64,000 nucleotides of DNA from Variovorax paradoxus (GCF_024734665.1 NZ_CP102931.1:4772001-4836000); one strand, 5' to 3'; shown: positions 44,960-57,992, counted from the stretch's first letter. Program-made: numbers and translations. Notes: a model not told the origin generated them from the letters alone.

Positions 44960-45643
44960 CTAGCTGCTGGCGTCGCCCGGTGCGGCGGGCGCGTCCTTGT
45001 TGTTGTCGTCATCCTTCTTGCCAAGGCCGATCTTCTTCATGAAGCCGGACATCACGCCGGTCTTCTCGGCCGGCGCCTCGGCAGCTTCCACGACCGGCGC
45101 GGGTGGCGGGCCGTAGCGGCTCTGCATCTCGGCCTCGAAACGCTTGAAGAAATCGTCGGCCGTGGACTTGGCAGCGCCGTCGATCAGGCGCTGGCCGAGC
45201 TGGGCGATCTTGCCGCCCACCTGCGCCTGCACGGTGTAGTCGAGCTCGCAGCCTGCCGCGGCGGGTGGTGGCGACGCGGCCTCCGCCTCGTGCGCAACGG
45301 CGGCGTCCACCGGCGCAGCCGCAACAACCGCGGCTTCGTCCACTGCCACCGGCTTGAGCGTGACGCTCGACGAGCCCTTGGCGAATCCCGCCACGCCGCC
45401 CTGCCCTTCGAAGCTCAGCTTGTAGCCATCGGGCGCCACGATGTCCGACAGCTGCACCTTGCCGTTGAACTTGGCCGACACCGGGCCGATCTTCAACGCG
45501 AGCGCGACGCTGTACTGGTTATCGCCCGTGAGCTCGAACTTGTCGCAGCCGGGAATGCATTTCTTCAGCGTCTCGGGGTCGTTGAGCGCTTCCCAGGCCT
45601 GTTGTTGGGTGATGCCGAGGCGGCGGTTTCCGAGCATTTCCAT
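44960..45643 (-). CDS. coxG: CoxG-family SRPBCC protein
   Basis: A 227-residue protein with an N-terminal SRPBCC fold of the CoxG type (ITQQQAWEALNDPETLKKCIPGCDKFELTGDNQYSVALALKIGPVSAKFNGKVQL). An acidic/Ala-rich middle and a charged tail (FMKKIGLGKKDDDNNKDAPAAPGDASS) follow. In Oligotropha CoxG is reported to recruit maturation factors or the enzyme to the membrane. The operon position, between the coxE-like VWA gene and xdhC, supports this. Its hydrophobic-amphipathic C-terminus could mediate membrane contact. Confidence 0.88.
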   Translation of the reverse strand: MEMLGNRRLGITQQQAWEALNDPETLKKCIPGCDKFELTGDNQYSVALALKIGPVSAKFNGKVQLSDIVAPDGYKLSFEGQGGVAGFAKGSSSVTLKPVAVDEAAVVAAAPVDAAVAHEAEAASPPPAAAGCELDYTVQAQVGGKIAQLGQRLIDGAAKSTADDFFKRFEAEMQSRYGPPPAPVVEAAEAPAEKTGVMSGFMKKIGLGKKDDDNNKDAPAAPGDASS

Positions 45644-45677
45644 GGTGGGTTTCCTTTGTCTTCCGTCCCGGGCGACG

Positions 45678-46898
45678 CTAGCGGCCGGACCGCATCAGCG
45701 CGGCCAGGCTCGCGGCGAGCTGTTCGAGTGCGCTGAGATTGTGAACCGCCAGCATCGCGTCTGCTTGCCGGTGCAGCACGCTGGCCCCACGCGCCAGAGG
45801 GGCGTAGCCCTCGAAGCGCAGCAAGGGGTTGAGCCACAGCAGGCGGCGCGAATGGCGCTTGAGCCAGAGCAGTTCTTGCTCCAGCAGCGCCGGCTCGCCG
45901 GTGTCCAGGCCATCGCTGATCACCAGCACCAGCGTTCGGCGACCGGTCAGGCGGCGGGTGTGGGCGCGGCGCAACTCGGTCAGGGAGCTGCCGAGCCGAG
46001 TGCCGCCCGCGAAGTCGTCGATGGCCAGGCTGGCAGCGCCGAGCATGGCGTCGGTGTCGGCGAGCCGGAAGGCGGGGGTCAGGTCTGTCAGGCGGGTGCC
46101 GAAGGCGAACACGTCGCGCCGGCCCGCGCGGCGAGTGGCCGCGTGCAGGAAAGCCAGCAGCAAGCGCGCATAGCGCTCCATCGAGCCCGATACATCGACA
46201 AGCACCAGCAGCGGCAAGGGCTGCTCGCGCCGCGTCAGCCTGGGTAGACGCAGGATCTCGCCGCCCGTGCGCGCCGCCTCGTGCAACACGCCCGGCCAAT
46301 GCATGCGCGCATGCTGCCGGCCCGCATCGCCGGCCACGCGCAGACGGCGCGACGGCAGCTCGGGAATCGGCAGCCTGATGTCGCGTGCGAGCCGTTCGAC
46401 CAGGCGGTACTCAGAAGCGCCGAGCGCGTTGAAGTCCGCATGCTGCAGGCGCTGGCGGTCGCTCGACGTCATGGCAGCGTCGAACTCGACTTCGCGGTCG
46501 GGCTTGGCCAGCTCGGCCGGCTTGGCGGGGTTGCGCGGCGCGGTGAGCGCCTCGCGCACGCGCGGCCGGCGCTTCGAGGGCTCAGCCTTGCCTTCGGCAC
46601 TGGGCAGCATCTGTGCGAGCAGCTTGTTGGCCAGTTCCGGGTCGCGAAACCAGGCGTCGAAGAGTTCGCGGAACACCATGCGGTCCTGCTCGCGGCTCAC
46701 CATCACGGCTTCCATCGCGGCGCTGAGGTCGAGCCTGTCTTCCACGCCCACCAGCGTGGCCGCTTCGGCAGCCAGTGCAATGCGCATGGCATCGGTGCGC
46801 ACGCCAGCACGGCGCAGCGCACGGCCGAAGGCGGTGATGTTGCCGGCGAGCTTGCCGCTGCGGACGTCGCCGAGTTGCTGAATGCCGCCGGTGGTCAT
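45678..46898 (-). CDS. coxE: CoxE-like VWA domain protein
   Basis: A 406-residue protein with a C-terminal von Willebrand A domain. The MIDAS motif DVSGSMERYARLLLAFLHAATR is intact, with the later LVISDGLDTGEP. The N-terminal part (GNITAFGRALRRAGVRTDAMRIALAAEAATLVGVEDRLDLSAAMEAVMVSREQDRMVFRELFDAWF) is typical of CoxE. CoxE works with the CoxD AAA+ ATPase in building the [CuSMoO2] or related molybdenum site. I chose the ATG at 46898, which overlaps the moxR stop by 4 bp. Confidence 0.92.
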   Translation of the reverse strand: MTTGGIQQLGDVRSGKLAGNITAFGRALRRAGVRTDAMRIALAAEAATLVGVEDRLDLSAAMEAVMVSREQDRMVFRELFDAWFRDPELANKLLAQMLPSAEGKAEPSKRRPRVREALTAPRNPAKPAELAKPDREVEFDAAMTSSDRQRLQHADFNALGASEYRLVERLARDIRLPIPELPSRRLRVAGDAGRQHARMHWPGVLHEAARTGGEILRLPRLTRREQPLPLLVLVDVSGSMERYARLLLAFLHAATRRAGRRDVFAFGTRLTDLTPAFRLADTDAMLGAASLAIDDFAGGTRLGSSLTELRRAHTRRLTGRRTLVLVISDGLDTGEPALLEQELLWLKRHSRRLLWLNPLLRFEGYAPLARGASVLHRQADAMLAVHNLSALEQLAASLAALMRSGR

Positions 46899-47785
46899 GC
46901 CTCGGGCTTGAGCAGGTCCAACGCCAGCTCCCGCGTCAGCGCGGCCACGTCGTCGCGCTGCTTGAACAGGATGCCGGCGGTGTCGACCACCACCTCGGGG
47001 TCGAGCTCGACGGTGTCGAGCGCAATCAGCGCCCTCGCCCATTCGACGCTCTCGGCGATACCGGGTGCGCGCTGGAAGGCGTTGACGAAAGGCGCCTCGC
47101 GCAGCCGCGCGACGAAAGCCGACACCTGCGCCGACAGCTTCTCGCCAGCCTGCGGCACCTGGGCGCGCACGATGGCCAGTTCACGCTCGCGCTCGGGGTA
47201 GTCGAGCCAGTGATAGAGGCAGCGGCGCTTGACCGCATCGTTGAGCTCACGCGTGCGGTTGCTCGTGAGAATGGTCACGGGCGGCACCACGGCGCGCACC
47301 GTGCCCAGTTCGGGAATGCTCACCTGGTACTCGCCCAGGTATTCGAGCAGGAAGGCCTCGAAGGGCTCGTCGGCGCGGTCCACCTCGTCGATCAACAGCA
47401 CGGCGCCGGGCAGCGGCGTCTGCAGCGCCTGCAGCAGCGGGCGGCGGATCAGGTAGTGCGGCTGGTAGACCTCGGCTTCCACGTCGCGCGCCGCGCCCGT
47501 GGCCTCGGCCGCGCGCATGTGCAGCAGCTGCGCCGCGTAGTTCCATTCGTAGAGCGCCTCGCGCTGCTCCAGACCGTCGTAGCACTGCAGCCGCAGCAGC
47601 TCGCGGCTCAGCGCGGTCGACAGCGCCTTCGCCAGCTCGGTCTTGCCGACGCCGGGCTCGCCTTCGAGCAGCAGCGGGCGCTGCAGCTTGAGCGCGAGAA
47701 ACACGGCCGTGGCCAGTCGCCGGTCGGCGAAGTAGCCGGCCTGCACCAAAGCTTCGGAGAGGGAATCGATGGTCGGAAAGATCAT
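46895..47785 (-). CDS. MoxR/CoxD-family AAA+ ATPase
   Basis: A 296-residue AAA+ ATPase of the MoxR/CoxD family. Walker A is GEPGVGKTELAKAL, Walker B is VLLIDEVDRAD, and the sensor-1 region is VTILTSNRTRELNDAVKRRCLYHWLDYP with an arginine finger. It forms a chaperone pair with the VWA protein whose gene overlaps its stop, and is likely the CoxD equivalent that matures the molybdenum hydroxylase. Confidence 0.93.
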   Translation of the reverse strand: MIFPTIDSLSEALVQAGYFADRRLATAVFLALKLQRPLLLEGEPGVGKTELAKALSTALSRELLRLQCYDGLEQREALYEWNYAAQLLHMRAAEATGAARDVEAEVYQPHYLIRRPLLQALQTPLPGAVLLIDEVDRADEPFEAFLLEYLGEYQVSIPELGTVRAVVPPVTILTSNRTRELNDAVKRRCLYHWLDYPERERELAIVRAQVPQAGEKLSAQVSAFVARLREAPFVNAFQRAPGIAESVEWARALIALDTVELDPEVVVDTAGILFKQRDDVAALTRELALDLLKPEA

Positions 47786-47852
47786 GGCGAAGCGTAGCGG
47801 AAGACGCGAGAGTGTCGCGCCTTCCTGGCCGTGGTTGGCAGTGCCAGCCTGC

Positions 47853-48644
47853 TCAGCCCAGGGCCTTGGTCACCGCGCGTTGCGTCAGCACGCTGATCAG
47901 GTTCGCGCGGTACGCGGCCGAGGCATGCAGGTCGCTGTTGAGATCGCTCGCGTCGATCTTCACCGCTGCGGCGGCGGCCGCGGTGAAGCTCTTGTTCAAC
48001 GCATCTTCCAGCCCGGCATGACGGAACACGCCGTTGCCCGCGCCGGTGATCGCCACGCGCACGCCGCTGTCGTATTGCGCAAGGAACACGCCGACCAGCG
48101 GAAAGTTCGACGCCTTCTGGCGCAGCTTTTCATAAACGGCGCGCTTCGGAATGGGAAAGCGGATCGCGGTGATCAGCTCGTCCTCTTCCAGCGCCGTGGT
48201 GAACAGGCCCAGGAAGAAATCGTCGGCGGCAATCTCGCGCTTCGACGTGATCACGGTCGCGCCCGAGGCGAGCACCGCGCTGGGATAGCACGCCGCTGGG
48301 TCGTTGTTGGCCACCGAGCCGCCGATGGTGCCCATCGCGCGTACCTGCCGGTCACCGATGCGCGAGGCCAGGTCGGCCAGCGCCGGATAGGAGGCCTTCA
48401 CGTCGACATTGTTCGCCACGTCGAGGTGACGCGACATGGCGCCGATGGTGATGGCGTTGCCGTTCTTCGTGATGCCGGTGAGTTCCTTGATGCCGCTGAG
48501 GTCCACCAGCTGTTCGGGGGCCGAGAGCCGCAGCTTCATCGAAGCCAGCAGGGTCTGGCCGCCCGCCAGCGGCTTGGCGCCGGCGGCAACGAGTTTGGCC
48601 GCATCGGCCACGGTGGTGGGCCGTTCGAGTGTGAAGGCATACAT
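47853..48644 (-). CDS. coxM: CO-dehydrogenase-type FAD subunit (CoxM-like)
   Basis: A 263-residue FAD-binding subunit of a molybdenum hydroxylase. The N-terminal FAD motif KPLAGGQTLLASMKLRL and the second motif TIGGSVANNDPAACYPSAVLA are present, with the CO-dehydrogenase C-terminal domain after IRFPIPKRAVYEKLRQKASNFPLVGVF. I chose the ATG at 48644 (MYAFTLERPTT) because the longer frame is the end of coxL out of phase. Gene order coxS-coxL-coxM is a common form II arrangement. Confidence 0.92.
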   Translation of the reverse strand: MYAFTLERPTTVADAAKLVAAGAKPLAGGQTLLASMKLRLSAPEQLVDLSGIKELTGITKNGNAITIGAMSRHLDVANNVDVKASYPALADLASRIGDRQVRAMGTIGGSVANNDPAACYPSAVLASGATVITSKREIAADDFFLGLFTTALEEDELITAIRFPIPKRAVYEKLRQKASNFPLVGVFLAQYDSGVRVAITGAGNGVFRHAGLEDALNKSFTAAAAAAVKIDASDLNSDLHASAAYRANLISVLTQRAVTKALG

Positions 48645-48664
48645 GGTGTGATTCCTTCTTTGTT

Positions 48665-51049
<2,385 letters not shown>

Positions 51050-51062
51050 GATGTCGCTCCCT

Positions 51063-51560
<498 letters not shown>

Positions 51561-51599
51561 TTGGCTGTCTCCGTTAAAGGTGATGGCTGTTTCAGCAAA

Positions 51600-51615
51600 A
51601 GCATCTTGGATGCCG
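51600..51615 (-). promoter_or_regulatory. Candidate -24/-12 element or operator palindrome upstream of coxS
   Basis: On the minus strand the sequence CGGCATCCAAGATGCT has GG and GC at the sigma-54 spacing but only partial matches elsewhere. The same bases contain a perfect inverted repeat GCATC-TTG-GATGC (51601-51613), which could be an operator instead. It lies 40 bp before the coxS start. A TTGACA at 51644-51649 may serve the divergent regulator gene, but no good -10 follows. Confidence 0.3.
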
Positions 51616-51738
51616 ACCTTTCGCACTATCCTAGGCAAAACCCTTGACACTTGCACAGACCGCGCGAAATTCTCAAAATGAAACAGCTTGCCGTCCGGCG
51701 AGCCAGGAAAAGCCTCCCCACACGCGCGAAAAACCACG

Positions 51739-52884
51739 ATGCCCGTCTCTATCGTTTCGCCACCGCCTGAGCGTTCCCTGGCCATTGCCCAAGCCCGCCG
51801 TGAAGTGATCGAGGGCGAGTCGGCCGCCCGGGCGCGCGGCGCGGCCTGCGTCGATTCGTGGATCACCCGTTCATGGCAGCGCTGCATCGAGGCCGGCCGC
51901 CGGCCGCAGCAGCGAGTCAGCTTCGATCCGGTGAGCCGCTCGGCCAGCTGCGACGTCGCCGAGCGCAACCGGGCGCTGATCTCGGCGGCCCGCCCGGTAA
52001 TAGAGCGGCTCTCGCGCGCCATTGCCGACACCCGCTATTTCGCCGTGCTGACCGATGCCGACGGTATCGTCATCGACGTGGGCAACCTGCCCGACGGTGC
52101 CGACGCCGCGAGCCGCTACGCGCGCGACATCGGGCGCGTCGGCGTCGACCTGTCAGAGCGCGCCATCGGCACCAGCGCCATTGGCACCGCACTGGCCGAG
52201 CAGGAATCGGTGTGGCTGCACCGCGGCGAGCATTTCTTCGACGACACCAGCGTCTACAGCTGCGCCGGTGCCCCGCTCTTCGGCCCCCGTGGCGACTGCA
52301 TCGGCATGCTCGACCTGACCGGCGTGCAGGTGGTCGAGCGGCCCGAGCTGCGCCACCTGGCCACCCTGTCCGCGCGCAGCATCGAGAACATGCTGGTGAT
52401 GCGCGAGCCCTGCGAGCTGCTGCTGCACCTGGCATGGCCCGGCAACACGAACAGCGAAGCCACCGAGGGGCTGCTGTGCATCGACGCCGGTGGCAACGTG
52501 ACTGGCGCCAATGCAGCAGCCCGGCAGATGCTGCACCAGCCGCTGCCGCGCAGCGAGCACGCCTTGCACTTCAATGACCTGTTCGCGCTGCCGCTGCACA
52601 TGATGTTCGACGCGGCCCGGCGCAGCGATGCTGTACTCGAAGTGCCGCTCTGGTCGGGTCTGCGGGTGCAGGTGCGGCCCCAGCGCAGTGGCACTGGCGC
52701 CACTGCGGGCGGGCCCGTGTCCGACACCCGCCCGCGGCTGCGCGATGTGGAAACCGCGCTGATCCGCAAGGCAGTGGCCGATGCGCGCGGCAATGTCGCG
52801 GAAGCAGCACGGGCCTTGGGCATCAGCCGGGCGACCGTCTACCGCAAGCTGTGGCGTGGACGGCCTGCCAGCGCGCCGGATTGA
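51739..52884 (+). CDS. GAF–Fis transcriptional regulator lacking the AAA+ domain
   Basis: A 381-residue regulator of the AcoR type without its sigma-54 activation domain. The N-terminal region ([47 protein letters not shown]) and the GAF domain ([17 protein letters not shown] ... [32 protein letters not shown] ... [21 protein letters not shown]) match AcoR-type activators. A short PAS-like linker follows ([21 protein letters not shown]), and then a Fis-type HTH ([19 protein letters not shown]) is joined directly, with no GAFTGA or Walker motifs. It is divergent from coxS, so it probably controls the cox-like operon in response to a small molecule. The ATG at 51739 is the first plausible start. 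Confidence 0.85.
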   Translation: MPVSIVSPPPERSLAIAQARREVIEGESAARARGAACVDSWITRSWQRCIEAGRRPQQRVSFDPVSRSASCDVAERNRALISAARPVIERLSRAIADTRYFAVLTDADGIVIDVGNLPDGADAASRYARDIGRVGVDLSERAIGTSAIGTALAEQESVWLHRGEHFFDDTSVYSCAGAPLFGPRGDCIGMLDLTGVQVVERPELRHLATLSARSIENMLVMREPCELLLHLAWPGNTNSEATEGLLCIDAGGNVTGANAAARQMLHQPLPRSEHALHFNDLFALPLHMMFDAARRSDAVLEVPLWSGLRVQVRPQRSGTGATAGGPVSDTRPRLRDVETALIRKAVADARGNVAEAARALGISRATVYRKLWRGRPASAPD

Positions 52885-52912
52885 GCGCCAGCCGTTCAGC
52901 TTTCGTTCAGAC

Positions 52913-53290
52913 TCAGGCGCCGACCGGCACCTTGTCCAGGAAGCCCGTCACCGAACGGAGCTTGCCAGCGTCGAGTTGGACGAAGTCGGTGCCCTGGATC
53001 AGGTCTTCCGCTCCGCTCGGCCCCAGCGTCCACGAGAAGCGCAGGTGGTCGCCGTGCGCATCGGCCTTGCCCAGCAAGTTGAAGCGAAAGCCCGGATAAC
53101 GCTGGTGCACCACGCCAACCAGCGCACTGATCTGCTCGTGCCCGCTGGCCTGCGCCATCGGGTCCACGTAGCGGGCGTTGGCGGTCCACCCTGCTTCGAT
53201 CAAAGCGGCGCGGCGCGCGGCGTCGGTTTCGTTCCAGACGGCGATGTAGCGTTGGGCGATCGCGGTGGCATCGTGTGCGGCGGTGTTCAT
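52913..53290 (-). CDS. SnoaL-like / NTF2-fold protein
   Basis: A 125-residue cone-fold protein of the SnoaL-like family. The start MNTAAHDATAIAQRYIAVWNETDAARRAALIEAGW and NARYVDPMAQASGHEQISALVGVV are typical of these small ligand-binding or isomerase-like proteins. It is convergent with the GAF–Fis gene and downstream of the M81 gene by 92 bp on the same strand. Its ligand is unknown; it may be cotranscribed with the ABC operon or independent. Confidence 0.75.
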   Translation of the reverse strand: MNTAAHDATAIAQRYIAVWNETDAARRAALIEAGWTANARYVDPMAQASGHEQISALVGVVHQRYPGFRFNLLGKADAHGDHLRFSWTLGPSGAEDLIQGTDFVQLDAGKLRSVTGFLDKVPVGA

Positions 53291-53382
53291 GATGACGATT
53301 CCTTTCGAGGGTTTCGACCCGCAACATCGCGGGGTGAAGGAATGGTCGCGTCGCACGCGATTCGCGTCGATGACCTGTCAGG

Positions 53383-54876
53383 TCATGCCGCAGCGTCCAT
53401 CGAGGCGTTCGCATCCAGCGGAAACACAGGCCGGCGCACCTTGCTGAAGGGGAACAGGCTGTAGTCCGAACTCGTGACGCCCGGGCTGTCGCACTCCACC
53501 AGCGCGGCCGACAGCGGCTCGAACACCGGCCGGCAATACATGCGCGACTTGAGCAGCAGAAAGCGCTCGGTGCGCGGATCGAGCCCCGCGCATTCGAAGA
53601 CGCCGATGTCCCACGGCTCCTGCGTGCGCTCGGTCACGACAATGCGCGCCGTGCCGATATCGAACAGCACCGTGCGCCCCATGCTGCTGCGCTGGCCGGT
53701 GTAGGTGGGGCCGGTGATCACGTACTCGCCATTGCTGATGGCTCGCACGGTGCCCGTCAGGCGCACCGGCGTCTTCGAGAGGCCGATGCCTTCGAGCGAC
53801 ACCTTGTTGCCGAGCGCCACCGTCACCTGCGCGCCCTCGCCCGCCTCGACCAGCTGCGCCACCGCCTCGGGATCGCACAGCGGCCCTACGCCGATGCCGT
53901 GCAGCCCTTGCGCCAGCGCCTCCTGCAGCACATCCATGGTGTCGCAGCTGCCGCCGGACATGCAGTTGTCGCCATGGTCGAGCAGCAGCACCGGGCGCGT
54001 CGCGCCCTCGGCAATCAGCCTGGCGCGCGCAATCGATTGCGCCAGCGGTTCGCTGCGGTAGATGAAGGCCTCGCGCTCGCTCCACATCTGCGCAGCAATG
54101 CGGTCGGCCGTGGCCTGCGCGCGCTCGGGTGATTGCGCGTCGACGACGATCACGCTCATGCACGGCGACTCGATGTCCGACAGCGAGAAGCCCGCCAGGA
54201 TCGACACCGCGAGCGACTCCGACTTCTCGGCCTCGCGCGCCGCCTCGATGGCGCGCTGCATCGCGCCGGTGAACGACGCGCTGCGCAGCGTGTGCGCCAT
54301 CAGCGGCAGCCGGTGCCAGCGCATCGCCGGCTTGCTGCGCCCGGCCAGCAGGTCGAACATCAGTCGGCCGGCGTGCTCGCCAGTTTCGTACATGTCGATG
54401 TGCGGATAGGTCTTGAAGCCGACGATGACGTCGGCGTTGCCGACCATCTCGGGCGTGACATTGGCATGCAGGTCGAGCGCCACGCCGATGGGCACGCCCG
54501 GCGCCGCCGCGCGCAGGCGCACCAGCAGGTCTCCTTCGCCGTCGGCGCTGTTCTGCGCCACCATCGCGCCGTGCAGGTCGAGCAGGATGGCGTCGCAGCC
54601 CGCAGCCGCATCGACGATGCGTTGCGTCAGCAGGGTGTAGGCCTGCGCATCGACCGGCCCGCTCGGGTTGGCCGAAGCCGACACCGGCGTGACGAGTTCA
54701 GCACCGGCCGCTTCGGCCAGGTCGATGAAGGCCGACATCGCGGTGCGCATGCCCTTGTTGTCGCGGTAAGCCTGCTCGCCGAAGGTCGGTCCGTCGGGGC
54801 CGAAGGCCGCGAGCGGCGTGGGCACGGGCGAGAAGGTGTTGGTCTCGTGGTTGAGGCGCGCTATCAAGACTTTCAT
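53383..54876 (-). CDS. M81 family metallopeptidase (MlrC-like)
   Basis: A 497-residue protein of the MlrC/M81 family (DUF1485 N-terminal, MlrC C-terminal domain). The family start MKVLIARLNHETNTFSP is present, with candidate zinc ligands in DLHGAM, DLHANV and LLLDHGDNCMSGGSCDT. In microcystin degraders MlrC cleaves a linear tetrapeptide, but most relatives sit with transporters and probably hydrolyse other amide compounds. It overlaps the upstream binding-protein gene by 4 bp (ATGA), so it is part of the same operon. The substrate is unknown. Confidence 0.88.
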   Translation of the reverse strand: MKVLIARLNHETNTFSPVPTPLAAFGPDGPTFGEQAYRDNKGMRTAMSAFIDLAEAAGAELVTPVSASANPSGPVDAQAYTLLTQRIVDAAAGCDAILLDLHGAMVAQNSADGEGDLLVRLRAAAPGVPIGVALDLHANVTPEMVGNADVIVGFKTYPHIDMYETGEHAGRLMFDLLAGRSKPAMRWHRLPLMAHTLRSASFTGAMQRAIEAAREAEKSESLAVSILAGFSLSDIESPCMSVIVVDAQSPERAQATADRIAAQMWSEREAFIYRSEPLAQSIARARLIAEGATRPVLLLDHGDNCMSGGSCDTMDVLQEALAQGLHGIGVGPLCDPEAVAQLVEAGEGAQVTVALGNKVSLEGIGLSKTPVRLTGTVRAISNGEYVITGPTYTGQRSSMGRTVLFDIGTARIVVTERTQEPWDIGVFECAGLDPRTERFLLLKSRMYCRPVFEPLSAALVECDSPGVTSSDYSLFPFSKVRRPVFPLDANASMDAAA

Positions 54877-55991
54877 TGAGCAAACTTCCCACCGGTTGCC
54901 AGCATCGTGATGTCGCCGAAACTCGAGCCGTTGCGGTTGTCGGTCTTGAACGTGAGCATGTAGCCGCCCAGGTTCATGGGCGGTGAAGTCTCGATGGTTC
55001 GCCTGAGCGATTCGGTGGTGATCGGCCCCTTCACGCGCTGCAGCGCTTCCGCAAACGCCTTGGCCGTGATGTAGCCCTCCAGGCCCAGGTAGGAGCCCTC
55101 GCCCTCGCTGCCCGCATTCTTGCGCGCGCGCTGGTACTCGTCGACGATCGGGAAGCGGGTCTTCCAGAACGGCGGCATCACCTGCGACAGCACGATGCCG
55201 CGGCTCTTCTCGCCGAGCTCCTTGTAGAGCAGGAAAGAACTGGCCACCGAGTTCGTGTAGATCTGCGGATGAATCGGCGCGGCAACCAGCGCCCGGATCA
55301 TGTTGATCGCCGGCATGCCGGCCGCAATGACGTACACGGCCTGCGCGCCGCTGGCAATGATCTGCTGCGCGGCGCGCGTCGGTTCCTTTTCCTGCGGATC
55401 GAAGCGCAGTGCCAGCACCTGGGACAGCCCGTTCTTCTGGAGCGCGTCTATTGCGTCCTTCTCGATGCCTTTGCCGTAGGCGTCGTCGCTCGAGACGATG
55501 GCGATGCGCGTCAGGCCCACCGTCGCCAGGTGGGTCATCACGCGCCGCACTTCGTCGGCGTACGACTCGCGCACGTGATAGATCGGCACCTTCGGCCCGC
55601 GCAGCACCGCGGCACCGGTCAACCCGCCGAAGATGAAGCTGTCGTACTTCGCTGCCACAGGCGCCATGGCCGCGCCAATGCCGGTGCCCATGGTTCCGAA
55701 GAGGCAGACCACGCGGTCGGTGGCCAGCAGCTTCTCGGCGTTGGCCGCGGCCTTGTCGGCCGCATAGACATCGTCGTACGTGATCATCTTGACGGGCCGC
55801 CCGCCGATGCCACCGGCCTTGTTCAGCTGGTCGAACAGCAGTGTCTGGCCTTCCATGAACGCGAGGCTGTTGGGCGCCAGCGGCCCCGTCAGCACCGCGG
55901 ACTGGCCCACCAGGATGGGTTCGGAAGCGCTTGCGGACACGGCGGCCCACGCCAGGGTCAGCGCCATCAGGGCGCAGCGCCACGCCTTCAC
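54873..55991 (-). CDS. ABC transporter substrate-binding protein (Leu/Ile/Val or amide type)
   Basis: A 372-residue periplasmic binding protein of the amino acid/amide type I fold. A signal peptide (VKAWRCALMALTLAWAAVSASA) precedes EPILVGQSAVLTGPLAPNSLAFMEGQTLLFDQLNKAGGIGGRPVKMITYDDVY, a clear family signature. The GTG at 55991 is chosen because it overlaps the M20 stop by 4 bp and starts the signal. It is the second binding protein of this operon, only distantly similar to the LivK-like protein encoded at 60607-61812. It has no permease of its own nearby. Confidence 0.87.
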   Translation of the reverse strand: MKAWRCALMALTLAWAAVSASASEPILVGQSAVLTGPLAPNSLAFMEGQTLLFDQLNKAGGIGGRPVKMITYDDVYAADKAAANAEKLLATDRVVCLFGTMGTGIGAAMAPVAAKYDSFIFGGLTGAAVLRGPKVPIYHVRESYADEVRRVMTHLATVGLTRIAIVSSDDAYGKGIEKDAIDALQKNGLSQVLALRFDPQEKEPTRAAQQIIASGAQAVYVIAAGMPAINMIRALVAAPIHPQIYTNSVASSFLLYKELGEKSRGIVLSQVMPPFWKTRFPIVDEYQRARKNAGSEGEGSYLGLEGYITAKAFAEALQRVKGPITTESLRRTIETSPPMNLGGYMLTFKTDNRNGSSFGDITMLATGGKFAQ

Positions 55992-57241
55992 GACACGACT
56001 CCCGCGCTTTGCAGCATGGCCTGCAGCAGCACATTGCAGCCGGCTTCGAGGTGGTCGGGCTGCGCGTCCTCTATCTCGTTGTGGCTGATGCCGTCGAGGC
56101 AGGGCACGAAGATCATGGCCGTGGGGCACACGCGTGCGAGGTACACCGCGTCGTGGCCTGCCCCGCTGATCACGTTCATCCAGGTCATGCCCTGCGCCTG
56201 CGCGGCTTCGCGCACGGCCGACACCAGCTTTGGTGTGAAGGGCTGCGGCTGGAAATACACGACCTGCTCCGCCGACATCTCGACCTTGCCCTTCGTCGCG
56301 ATGCGCTGCACGGCTTCTTTCAGTTCGGCGTCCATGGCCAGCAGCACCACGTCGTCGGCCGCGCGCAGGTCGACGCTGAGCTTCACGCGGCCCGGGATCA
56401 CGTTGCGCGAGTTCGGGTAGTTGTCGATCCAGCCGACCGTGCCGCGCCCATGCGGCGCGTGGGCGAGCGCAATGCGGTTGACCTCGATCACGAGTTCGGA
56501 AGCGGCCAGCAGCGCGTCTTTGCGCAGCTCCATCGGCGTGGGGCCGGCATGGGCTTCCATGCCCTGCACCACCACGTCGTACCAGCGCTGGCCGAGAGCG
56601 CCCTCGACCACGCCGATCACGCGCTCGTTGGCTTCAAGCACCGGGCCCTGCTCGATGTGCGCCTCAAAGTACGCACCCACCGGCGATGTTGTTGCCGACG
56701 CGGGCGTGCTGCCCGCGTAGCCGATGGAAGCCAGCGCATCGGACACGCTGACGCCGTCGTTGTCGCACTGCACCAGTGCATGCTCGAGCGTGAATGCACC
56801 GGCGAACACGCCGGAGCCCATCATCACGGGCACGAAGCGCGAGCCCTCTTCGTTGGTCCATACCGCCACTTCGAGCGGCGCCTCGGTTTCGATCTTCGCG
56901 TCGTTCAGGCTTCGGATCACCTCCAGCCCCGCGAGCACGCCGTAGTTGCCGTCGAACTTGCCGCCCGTGGGTTGCGTGTCGATGTGGCTGCCGGTGGTGA
57001 CGGGCGGCAGCGCGTTGTTGCGGCCGGCGCGGCGCGCGAAGATGTTGCCGATGGCGTCCACGCGGACTTCGCAGCCCGCCTCGCGCACCCAGCGCACGAA
57101 CAGGTCTCGGCCCTGGCGGTCGAGGTCGGTCAGCGCGATGCGGCAGACGCCGCCTTTCTCGGTGGCGCCGAGTTGCGCCAGTTCCATCAGCGAGTTCCAG
57201 AGCCGCTGGCCGTCGATGCGGAGTTCAGTGTGTGAGTTCAT
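55988..57241 (-). CDS. Zn-dependent M20 amidohydrolase (N-carbamoyl amino acid hydrolase / allantoate-amidase-like)
   Basis: A 417-residue M20 family hydrolase of the HyuC/AllC/beta-ureidopropionase group. Metal-site motifs are TGSHIDTQPTGGKFDGNYGVLAG, AVWTNEEGSRFVPVMMGS, YFEAHIEQGPVLE and the later ISGAGHDAVYLARVCPTAMIFVPCLDGISHNEIEDA. The dimerisation domain has GMEAHAGPTPMELRKDAL. Members remove carbamoyl or amide nitrogen from N-carbamoyl-amino acids, allantoate or beta-ureidopropionate. The nearby amino-compound transporter and class III aminotransferase fit such a pathway. The start at 57241 (MNSHTELRIDGQRLWNSLMELAQ) matches the family. Confidence 0.88.
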   Translation of the reverse strand: MNSHTELRIDGQRLWNSLMELAQLGATEKGGVCRIALTDLDRQGRDLFVRWVREAGCEVRVDAIGNIFARRAGRNNALPPVTTGSHIDTQPTGGKFDGNYGVLAGLEVIRSLNDAKIETEAPLEVAVWTNEEGSRFVPVMMGSGVFAGAFTLEHALVQCDNDGVSVSDALASIGYAGSTPASATTSPVGAYFEAHIEQGPVLEANERVIGVVEGALGQRWYDVVVQGMEAHAGPTPMELRKDALLAASELVIEVNRIALAHAPHGRGTVGWIDNYPNSRNVIPGRVKLSVDLRAADDVVLLAMDAELKEAVQRIATKGKVEMSAEQVVYFQPQPFTPKLVSAVREAAQAQGMTWMNVISGAGHDAVYLARVCPTAMIFVPCLDGISHNEIEDAQPDHLEAGCNVLLQAMLQSAGVVS

Positions 57242-57275
57242 GGCTTTGCGATAAAGATGAGTGTTGCGGGAAGCC

Positions 57276-57988
<713 letters not shown>

Positions 57989-57992
<4 letters not shown>

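Noticed and set aside
51644..51672. Sigma-70 promoter for the GAF–Fis gene beginning with TTGACA
   Set aside because: The -35 box is perfect but the hexamer at 17 bp (AAATTC) is a poor -10, so I did not list it as its own feature.
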